DNA from: Metridium senile
Taxonomy: Eukaryota; Cnidaria; Anthozoa; Actiniaria; Metridiidae
Length of the DNA: 64,000 bases
Assembly (NCBI GenBank): GCA_949775045.1
Contig: OX459096.1
Coordinates: 31,605,223 to 31,669,222 of the forward strand
Direction of reading: 5' to 3'
This document shows positions 12,036 through 24,000 of this stretch, piece after piece. The notes below the pieces were generated by a model. The model was not told where the DNA came from. It ran no database searches and saw only the letters and a program-made list of their open reading frames with translations. How positions within the stretch are numbered: position 1 is the first letter of the stretch; every line of letters starts with the position of its first letter. A program made the translations under genes and the position numbers.

Positions 12036-15000
12036 TTATCTTTTATTATCTCGTAATTGTTCGTAGGCGTAGGCCACGTTGAGTACTGTAGTCTCGTCAA
12101 ACGTTTTGCCAACAATCATCATCCCTACGGGTAGTCCCTCAGATAGTCCTGCGTTGATCGTAATGGCGGGATGACCAGTCACATTGAATGGGCTTGTGTT
12201 TGTTGTTGTATCAAACGTCTTTTCATTCAATTCTGCAACAGGATTGGATATCATTATAAAAACAGTGCATTCCTGATATGCTGTTGATTTCCTAGCGTTA
12301 CTTTTCACTGATTCACCAAATACCCCTAGCAATGTAAAGACTTCAAGTACATTGTTCAGTTTGTTACCAACTGTCACGTGATAAATTGTAGCTTAATTTG
12401 CTCAGCACCAATTCACAGCATACCAATTTACCTAGCCTCCTCCGCAGGCATCTCTTAGGCAGAAAAAACGAAGAAAAAGAAAAAAACACGTCGCGGGCTT
12501 CCTGTGGCATATGGCAAAAATGACTGAGGGGGGAGGGGGAGGGGGAGGGAGAGGAAGAAGGAAAGAAAGGAGAAACCAACTCTTGTTGTTTGACTTTTCC
12601 CGATCAAGTCGCTGATCGACGATGTCACCACTCTTCGCTGTGGTTTTCAGGATTTTAAGCTCTCCTAGCTTAACTTCAATTGAAATTTTATTTTCTTTAA
12701 CTCCACGCAAAGTTTTCTTGTACTCTGTGCTCGCGAAAGGCAGCGAACTATTTACATATCTTCGAATTTTCGAAGTCTTCGAACTAGCTTCGTTTGTTTT
12801 TATCTCACACTTTGCCAAATTACTACTAACCACGGTACCGGCTGGGAATAATTTGTCGCGACAAAAGCTCCCCGTGGGTACTCCCGACAGGTGGGCGACA
12901 CGCCATGTCCAAACGGCTCGATATATGGCAGGCAACTCCATCCCTTCTTTTTCTCGGGGGCTCGTCACCAGGCTTCATCGTCCTCGAATTTTCAACACAG
13001 GAACCCCAAAATCACGAAACTCACTCTCGGACTCAGGAGTTGCCTGCGGAGGAGGCTAATTTTCACACATAAACAATTTCCCTGGGGCCAACACAAACTC
13101 CCCCGCGGGCACAAAAACTTTTCCCGTGACCAACAGCGATTTCTTAGAACTCAACAACTATTTCCCTGTGGCCAAAACCAATTTCCTTTTGATTAACCCC
13201 CAATTTTCCTGGGCCTATAAACACCAAAACCCCCTAGCGACCGACACCCATTGCGTCCCAAACCAATTTTCCTGGCGTCCCGAACACCAACTCTCCTACC
13301 GTCCAACAACTTTCCCGCGGCAAACACCAAGTGACACTCAGTATGACAATTCACATCAAATCTTCTAGCACCAATTTTCGCGCAATTATTACAATTAGTC
13401 GTTACCTAATCTTTCAGACATGTGTAGAAATACTTTAAATTGTGTTAGAAGTTTGGTTCGACCAACACCAATTTTCGCAATTCCACAAGTTGTTGGCCAA
13501 TCGATCAAAGAGGTGTACATGTGTTTTAAAGTTCATTGGTTCTGCTTACCGCTTATCGTAGCATTTTTTGAAGGGAATGTTGGAGCTTTCTTTGGAGTCG
13601 TTGGCATGATAAGCACATCGTATTTCTGTAATACCTCGTCGTAGGCTTTTTTCAGCTCTCGACGTAAATTCTGTGCCTTGCTGTAAAATATCCCATGGTA
13701 ATCTTCACGCATGTACCTAGAAAAGTGTTTACGAAGTTTATTTTTATTCAATAGTAGACAAAATGTTTTTTCATTGCATGTTGTTGAAATTCATGTTTGT
13801 TATGTTTTCTTCTCCAGATAGCTTTCAACTCTTATTATTATACTGACATACATTTTGGCGCAAATATTTTATGGAATGTGTTAATTCGTTAGTCTATAAT
13901 CATGTCTAAAGTTTAGAAATCGAGGTTCCGATTTCTTGCTAGTCCTCATCACGCGAAGGGTAGACTAAGTAGTCGCGGTCAAAACCTTCGTTATTCGTGA
14001 AACAGAAAATTAACATTCTACTTCTCTCATATCCACCATGGATATTCTTTATATTAGGTTATTAAAGTCGTCAAATATAACTCTCACTACTGCTGCAGAT
14101 ATAATACTATCTAGAAATACTGATTATACTATTAGATAAAAAATCATGGGGAAAATATACCCGAAAACATTTGTTTTTCAGTGGTATAAAATGGAACGGT
14201 TATATTACGTAATTTTTAAATTTCAAACATTTATTTGCAAAACTGACAAAAAATGGAATCACCTTGCTACAAGACGGAGGATTGTTACTGTAGGAGATGC
14301 ATCATTGGAGGAAGTCTTCAACCCTCGAGCTGTTGCTTGCTGCAGATGAGTATCATAGTACATCAGGGCACTTGTGTCAGCGATGCCTAAAACCATTGAA
14401 AGATAATATTCTTACTCACTTAACACACAAAAACGCAATATAAAATGATCATGCAGATTAAGCGACAATTCAATCACGTGCAAAATTAGTTAAGTAAATC
14501 TAGCCTTTTTAGCAATTGAATTGCACTTCCAGTGGGAAATAGTAGTTTCTTTTTATTGGTGAAAAGCAAGGTACCTATTATTGAAGCGTTTTCTAGCTAA
14601 AAATAACCCTCAAATTTAGACTGATACTCCAGTTTCATGTTATCTAGCACCGTTGTACAATTTGACAAAAGGCACATTTGCACAGGGATAACCTCGATCC
14701 GGAGCAAATTTAAATGTGTTTTCTATTGTTTAGCAGTAGTATTTTTCCGTGCTTGGCTTGGAATTTGTGAATATTTTCACAACGAATCGAGGCTTAGCCT
14801 GTGCAAATGCGTCTTTTGTCAAATAGAACAGCGGTACTAGATAACGTGAAGATGGAATATTGTTGCATCACACCATAGTCTCGAGCTTGCTCTCTGCTGT
14901 TTTTAGTGTCGTTCCTATTCCCCTACGGTACATAGATTCACATTGGTGAAGATATGTATGGGACTGGCAGTGAAAACCGCTGTGAGGGAGACTACATCAA

Positions 15001-18000
15001 ACATGCCCTGAATTATGACATATCAGCATGCGGTGATCGTATACTTACCGGCTCCTCCATACTTGCCCTCAACAGTTAGAGCGAAAAGGATACGAGGCCC
15101 TGCGCAAAGATAGACATGAGTTATCGTATGCATGTATAATTGAACCAATAAAATGCTGAGCACATGAATTGCAAAACCTAACTACAATAATTCATAATAG
15201 TAACTAATGGTAACCACTTTGTTTGAACCATAAAAGCGAATTATTTGTAAACTGCATTAATCACAGGTAGCCCAAGCTATCTGTCTGTGGTTTCATGTGC
15301 CTTCTATGGGAGAATATATGGCGGCCTTTTTAAAAATATACAAAATTTGTATAAATAATAAAAATAAACGTTCATATTTGTTTCTTATGTTTTATTTTGA
15401 ACAAATGTCTCTTCCTTGATAAGAAATACAATAATCCGGCGCTCACTACTGCTCCAAATGGCTTGACACTTCACAGGGAGTCAAAGTAAAATATAAGAAA
15501 CAAGTTTGAATGTTTTAAAACAGCCATATAGTTTCACATAGAAGGCTTATATGAGACCACAGACAGCAGTAGCTTGGGCTACCTGTGCATTGATTAGCCT
15601 CATGAATGACCCAACATTGTCAATGGGAATGCAGGTAGTATGCATTATGTAACAATTGTGCAACAACTTTATCTACCATTGTAGTGTCTTTATGATAAAA
15701 CACAAACCTACCAATACTGTGCCAAGGGATTGACACCTCCTCAACTACTGCCCCAATGCCACATAGTCGCTCTGCTGATTTTCTTACCAAGTCATTGACA
15801 TCCGGCTCAAACTCGGGGTTGAATCCTTCTTTTAAAAGACCAATACGAAGACCTTTGATGTCACCAGTCAACTGAAAGGCATGATGATGATTACGATGAA
15901 TATTGGTTGAAAAAGCAAACTCTCTGATGTAAATACTTACCAGTTTTGTGTATTCAGGTACTTCCAGCTCATCTGGTTGCCTTGGGTCTAAGCCTTCGCC
16001 ATCTAAACCAGCAATTGACTGGAGAAATATAAAATGGAAATCCAATCAAACTGTTCAAAACGTTTTTAACTGGCGGATATACCAAACATTGTGATACCAA
16101 TAAAAACATCGTTTGGATAAAATAACTGTACAAGAAACGTTGTCAAGTGGAAATGTTATAGATATGAGAAACATTGATTGTAAAATGAGTATTGATCGAT
16201 AATTATGTTTACCTCTAAAAGTAATGCTGTATCATACACTGTTTTCGCCATGGGCCCTGTGTGATCCACTGTCAACTCCAACATTGAGATACCAGTATAT
16301 GGCACCAAACCAAATGTTGGTTTCAGTCCAACAATTCCACAAATAGCTGCAGGGATTCGTATGGACCCTCCTTGATCACCACCGATGGCCATGTCAACTT
16401 CGCCCTTAGCAACCTTACAAAACACGAAAAACAAATTATCGATTTCACCTCGTTGTAAAGCGTTCAAATGCTGACATCAAGCTATTTCTTTCGGCGTTTT
16501 CCTAGCCTGCGAAGCGGCCCGGGAGGGGATTGGGGAAAGGAAGGGGAGGGGTGGGGGAGAGAGGGAAAGGAGGGCCTGCAACAAACCCCCATGATTTTGT
16601 GTTTCTTGCGTTCGTGAGCGAACGCAAATTACCATTGGTCAAGCGCCTGTCAATCAATACTATTTGACAACGGGGATTCTATTTTTCACATCCGGTCCAA
16701 AATGAAATGCTTTGGAAGATGGCGTCGCTTGAACTAAGTTTAAAACCCGAACAAGAAGAATCAATTCAATATCTTTTAGCCGGCAAAGACGTGCTAGCGG
16801 TTCTTCCGACTGGCTTTGGAAAGAGCCTTATTTATCAAAGATTTAGTGAGATAAAAAACTCGAAAAGTGAAGCCGTAGTGCTAGTCATTTCCTTATTGAC
16901 AAGCATTATAAACTGACCAGATCTTGCATCTGAACAGTGATCGAAGTTCTTTATACGCAGCAGAACATTCAACTTTAAGTCCAGAACGGTTGAAATCCTG
17001 TGACTTCATGATGCTGTTCAGCTCTGCAGAAGACGCTCTTGGGTCTGAACTCACCGAAGAGTTTAAGGATAACGAGAGTAATTTACACAAGCGTTTGTTG
17101 CTTATTGTGGTTGACGAAACCCATACTATAGAAACGTGGTCCGGTAAAAGGTGCGTTTAATAAAGCTATAACCATTTGTATATTATACAGTGATGTGATT
17201 TTGGAAATTCAAATTTGTCCGCAAACCATTTTTGTTTTCTATACTGAACCAAAATTATACAAAACGTACAAATAAAACTTGCATTATACTTTGCAAGATC
17301 GATTGGTTATCAAAATTCACTCTTAAATTGTAGCTCATATTAGATAAAAGCTTTATTATTATTCCAAAACGGTATTTATAAAACCTCAAAGATAAATTTG
17401 CAAATGTTTTTGTTTAAGACTGATGCCGTTCGAAGAAGACGAAGTAATGCGGCAAAAGTCGTTAACATTTACTTCTTTCGCGACACGACCGCGTTTTGAC
17501 AATGTTGTAATTACTGTATAATAAAATAAAACCATGGATAATAAAATGTTTTTAATTTTCCATGATAAAACCAAACGTACTGTTCGACAACGTTGTTTGT
17601 TGTTGCATTTGACTGGCTTCCCGTGGTGAGCGCTGATTTGTTGAAGTAATATGATCTTAGATGGGGGCGGTAACACAAACTACTGGGGGTTTGTTGCAGG
17701 CTCTCCTTTCTTTCCTCTCCCCCTCCCCTCCCCTCCCCCTCCTTTTCCCAAAGAGCCAGCTATGCAGGCTAGCGTTTTCCATGATATACACTTACCAATA
17801 CCGCAGAACCTGAAGATGACCCACATGATATTCTTTTAGTATCCACAGGATTTCTCACAGGTCCAGTTGCTGAAGTAAAACTTGCTGCACTATCACACAT
17901 ATTTTCACAGGTTGCCTTCCCAACAACTCTTCCTCCTTGGTCAAGGACTCGAGTGACAACAGTAGCATCGATATCTGGGATAAACCCCTCATATATCTGA

Positions 18001-21000
18001 GACCCATTCATCATGGGAACACCAGCTACAGGAATAGTATCTTTAAGGACGATGGTTTTACCATGGAGTTTTCCATTTGATGCTCCAGTGATGTCACATT
18101 TCCAGTACCTGATGGGGATTACAGACAAAAATAATTTATTTAGCAGTATCGATATATCGTTTCAATACAAAACAATTCATTGTGGATTGACGTGTCAACT
18201 CACTACTGAGCTACGTTTGGAATAATCTTCGAAATGGCTTTTCAAATCGTTTTTGTGTTATGCAGGAGTTTTAACAGCTGTACATCTCAGTAAACTTCAA
18301 CGTATACGAGGCTACAGCCCATACTCTATGAAACAGGCTACCAAATAATATGAGATCTGCATGAACACAATTTCAACCACTTAAGACTTTAGTTAAGACC
18401 TTTCGTTTTAAACAAGCTTTCGCTTGCTACGGACAATAGACAGTTTTAAATTGCACTGTGCAAAAAATATATCTATATTTTATTTATATGTACAAATTTA
18501 TATTAGATTTTACTCACCGATATTGATCCAGATATAACTATATAGCTATAAAATTTTTATATTGGCATATATTTACATATTAACAAATTTTATTAATTTA
18601 ATTCTTTATTCTATTATTTTCAATAGAATGTAATATGTTTTATAAGCACATTTTAGCATATCCAAATGCTAATTTGCGCTTTCATACAATTAAGCAATAA
18701 ATTATTATCATATTATTCTTTAACCTGCTTGTATTGTATTTTGTATATTTTATATTATTATTATTTAAGTCATTTAGTATTTATTTCTATGCTGGAGCTG
18801 CCTCTACCAATAATAATTCAAACCTACCATGCGTTCAAAGGATTTTCTTGGACTGAGGGTCTGTATCCAGGTGTACGTGGGTATTTGACAGGAAGCTTTG
18901 GTTCTACTAAATCGTAGAGTGGTTGATATGCGCTAGTGAACCCTACCATAGCATCTGACATATGTAAGTTAAATTTTGACGATTAATCAATAATTTGTGA
19001 AATATTATAAATAAAAATAATATTAGACACTGTCATCAGGGTATTTCATAAATGTGAAGGATGCATCGGACTGCTATAATAAGCAATTGGCATTCAGAGG
19101 AATGCCTCCGCAAACTAACTGTTGTACCGGAAGACAACCAGCCCTAATCTTAGCAAGCAGCACAACCATGGGATAAAGGGACTCCCTTGTTAAGTGTAAT
19201 TAGGGGCAATAGGCGGTCGATTTTGAAATTGACTCCTAAAAGGTGTGCATGAATTAAAAGAACTGTTGAGGTCTTGTTGATTTCACCTAAAAGGTGCGAC
19301 TGTGCAATGTTCTTGTCAGCTTAAAGCTATATTTTTAGTAATAAAGCCAAGTACAAATGACCCTAAAAGGTATTGAGCCACATTGAATAATTGCTATTGA
19401 GTGACAACCCTAAAAAGTACACACAGGAGATATTTTTAAGCCTAAAAGGAGCGCCAATCACCCCAACCACTTGGACAAGTCCCCCTTCCCCCCGCAGCTG
19501 TAGGTGATTATCGAAAAATAGTCTGAAGTTCTCGAACCAATCAGCACGCATGATTTTTAATCTCCTACCTGTCTTTTCTAAGATTTAATATACATACCTT
19601 TGTAATGCTTCAACTCTTCATCTGTCAAATCAAGATGCAATATTTTGGCGATTTCTGCTACACGGTTCAGAGTTGGTGGACGAACAACAGGATGTCGGTA
19701 GCAATCATCTATAAACATACAATAAAACACCTCTTAATGATTTGGACAAAATGTCTAAAGGCTGTCAAATGCTTTTTACTTTCACTATTCCTATTATAAA
19801 TGTATGAATGCGTAGAAAGTATCTATAACAGGTTCCCATTTAAATCTGTACTTTCCCATTTAAATCTGTACTTATGCAAATTTTGTTGATGTGTGCTAAA
19901 CACACAGATCAACCAATCAGAGTATATTATTTCTGAAGTGAACTTCTCTGATTGGTTGATCTGTGTGTTTAGCACACATCAACACAATTTGCATAAGTAC
20001 AGATTTAAATAGGAAAGTACAGATTTAAATGGGAACCTGTTCTATAGTCCTTAATGAATGAAAAGTTAGTATCTAATCCTTTAATTTAACAGTTTGTCTG
20101 AAAGTCAGTCAGAGGATTAAAGAGAACAACACTCTTTGTGCAATAATTTCATCAAATTTCAAGGCAAAAAAATGCAAGGTTCCAAAGAACAATACTGTCT
20201 TGTAAAGTAACACTAACAGTGATCTTGGGCTACCTGTGCCAGCGCGTAAATACGTTTCGTGACCACAGGTGGTGCAAGCTCACTGTAGCTAGGAGGCCCA
20301 AGCTCACTGTGTTTGTTATAAAGAAATCTTTAACAGGTTCCCATTTCAATCTGTACTTTCCCATTTAAATCTGTACTTATGCAAATTGTGTTGATGTGTG
20401 CTAAACACACAGATCAACCAATCAGAGAAGTTCACTTTAGAAATACTATACTCTGATTGGTTGATCTGTGTGTTTAGCACACATCAGCCCAATTTGCATA
20501 AGTACAGATTTAAATGGGAAAGTACAGATTTAAATGGGAAAGTACAGATTTAAATGGGAACCTGTTCTATGTAAAAATAAACCTTATCCTCTAATTTTAT
20601 CAATTTTGAACGGAATCATTAATGTTTTCCAGAAATGTTGTTCATATCTTATCTCCTTTTTAACTCGTGGATTGCAAATCCTCGAGTTATTGGGATGGGG
20701 CTTTTGAACCGGAAGTGTCACTCACTCACTCACTCACTCGCTCACTCGCTCACTCACTAGATCGTCAGTGTAAACTTTTGAGCCCCAAGATTTTGGTCAG
20801 CGTACATTACCTTCAAACAAATACTCATTGGGCTTCCTGTGTAAGCACTCCACGACCTCCCCCCTCACCCTTTAAACAAACACTCCACTCATTGGGATTC
20901 CTGTGTCAACACGTCACGACCTACTCCTCCCTAACTTACCCCACCGTAGGGGTCACGTTCTAGCCTCACAAAGCTATTCACACCATGTAGTCTACATCTA

Positions 21001-24000
21001 AATTAAAAATTTATACCACTAATTGATCACTCTAACTTCTCATGTGGGACATTCACTATATAATCGCGCTTAAAAATTATCAACCACAATGTGTGCATAC
21101 TAATTATTAATAACGTAAATAATAGTGTATCTATTAAAGTTGTGGCTTTCCAGTATAATTTTAGGAAAAATTCAGCAAGACGCTAGTACATCTAGTATGC
21201 CTTCGCGCATGCTCAGAGTGATTACAGACTCATATACCGTTAAAGAAAAGACAAGTAAAAATAATAAACACATTTGCATCGTAAATAAATTTTCATCAAT
21301 TTTTTTTTACGTTTAATTTTAAAACGCACTACGATAGGGCTTTTAAAATCCGGCCGATTCGTTCGGTAACCATGACTCCGACACAGCCACGAAAACGAGG
21401 CATGCACCACAGGAAACCCAAAGAACACTAAAGCTGCTGCCATCTTGTATTTATACAAAGTTGAATTTGTTTTGAATTCTTGTGTTTCTACATCGTTTTA
21501 CTGTTCCAAATCAACGTCCGCTTTGAGTATATTGTTTGTTCAAGACATTTACACTATATTGCAGTTCTTTCATGACGTTTTTACGGAAACAGTTTCGGAC
21601 AAACATGCCTGTATACGGAGGACTTTATTTGGACTATAATGTCAAGTTTTAATGAAGACTTCAACTGAAGACTGGACGTTCGTGTATGATGTAACTTAAC
21701 GATTTTATCAGGTAAGTCATTAGTTTTTCGTTGCTGCATTTACATGTAAATCAAAAGCCGTGTTTCTGCATTCACTCCATATTACCAAATATAGTCATGA
21801 TTTTCGCTTATTGGTCAGATTTTCTATGATCTTCGATACCAACCTCGTGTTTCTAGCACTTCGTCGACAACTGTCAAAGAGAAGGGTTATGTATAGTATG
21901 CAGGAAAGTCTTACGAGCTCGTATATCAGCGAGAAGACCACTATTGTGGTCGACACCTCGGCTATCCGTCCGAGAGTCGCTTTGGCGACAAAAAACGGAA
22001 AGATCAACAATGATTTGATCGCCACGGTCCCTTATGACAGGACTACCATAATGATGGAAAAATGTCATACAAAAACTAGCAATCAAATCAAAAAAACTAG
22101 CAAAAATCAAAACAAAATCAAACCAGATCTTACTAGAATCTTACTAGAACTCAATCAAAAAGCCAATGAAACTCAAATGAAATGCTCACTGAAGCATTAT
22201 AATGTACATGATCACCAATGTGTGTTCAACAATATACAACAAACGAATATCAACGAATATCAAACTAATATCTCACCAGATGTCAATCAAAAATATAATG
22301 AAGCTGAATTGAAATTCTCATTCAACAAATCCAATGAACATGAATGTACTTATGTGTTAAGAAAAGTGTCCAAACCACCCATTAATATCTTCAATAAAAG
22401 TCATAAATATTCTCACAAAAGTTGTTTTGAAAAATTTGTCGAGTGTACTTCTCAAAATAAGTTAAGGTCGCGTGATAGGGAACCATCAAGAATAAGCTTG
22501 AAAATAATTCAAAAACTCATGAAAAATAAGAAAAACAGAAATAAGTTGGTGTGTTTTATTAAAAAGAATGTCCCAAGGTCATCCTCTATCTTTCACTTTG
22601 TAAGTCAACCTTATTTGTTGAAATTTAAAGTAGGCCAATATCAAAGACTATTTCCTTTTAACAATGTGAAAAAAAGAGCCGTAGTTAGGTATACATGTAG
22701 ATCTAAAGAACAAATACATATGAAATGTAAACAACATACATGCTGTTTTATTGAAAGAAAACTATTATTGTCAGGTGACATAGAACGTAACCCTGGACCT
22801 TTCTCTTTAACAAATACTACATTTAATGAACAAAGACCATCATTTATGTCCATTTTGAGAACTCGATTAGGTCAATATAATCTAGCACCAGTAGATGTTG
22901 GTGGAAATGGTGATTGTTTTTTCAGATCTATTTCACATAGACTATATGGTGATTCAACACATCATTTACAAATCCGTGCTCAAGGTATTCATTACCTGAA
23001 TGAACACCCAGAAAGATTTATAGAGAGTAACACAGAAGACTCATGGTTACAATATTTAACTTCTATGTCAAAGCAAGGTACTTGGGCTGATAATATTATA
23101 ATACAAGCTACTTCAGATGCATTAAATTTGATTATCAATATTATTGAAACAGCTTATAATTTCTCTGAAATTACAATAGTTCAACCATTTGATTTATCTG
23201 CATATAGTACTCCTCCTACAAGTATTTACATAGGTCATTTGGAAGAAATGCATTATGTTTCTACTGTATCTATTCCAAACCAGTGTCAAATAACTAGTAC
23301 TTGTAAACAAACTACCAAAAGTCTTTCCAATATGCCACCAGAATTGAACACAAATAGTATTGATGCTAAAGAAAAGCGTAGAATTTACATGAGAGAGTAC
23401 ATGAGAAAGAAACGAGCCAATAGTGATTTTGTGAATAATGAAAAGCAATTACGATATGAAAGAAAACAACAAGATATTGATAAAACATTGTCATCACAAA
23501 GAGAAGCGAGCAAAAACTACAGAGAAAACCATAAAGAGAAACAGCAGACACCAAAGAAAGACTCAGAAACAAGAAATCAAAATCTTAAAACAATAAAAAT
23601 GAAATCGTTTAACAAAATGAAAGCAAATTCTCCTGATAAAGTTAAAGAAACTAATAGACTGTCTTTCAAAAGAAGAAAATTAATTCAACCTGATCACATC
23701 AGAGAAATTAACAAGCAGGCTTTTCAAAAGAAAAAACAACTTCAACCTGAGCACATTAGACATATCAAATCACAAACATTCCAAAAGAAAAAGGAAAGTG
23801 ATCCAGACCATATCAGACAATTAAATAAACATGCTTTTCAAAAGAAAAAAGAAATTGATCCTGCTCATATCAGAGAAATGAAAGTAAGGACTTTTCAAAA
23901 GAAAAAAGAAATTGATCCAGATCATATCAGACAATTAAATAAACAGGCCTTTCAAAAGAAAAAAGAAATTGAACCAGATCATATCAGACAATTAAATAAA

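Noticed and set aside
12432..13059. Overlapping frames of 145-178 codons
   Set aside because: They lie wholly in a non-coding TIR element and in purine-rich sequence; no domain and no conservation.
19220..19460. SRF-type CArG boxes
   Set aside because: CArG needs six A/T between CC and GG; CCTAAAAGG has five.
20667..20963. Ser/Thr-rich 98-codon frame
   Set aside because: It depends on a (CACT)n microsatellite inside the Helentron leader.
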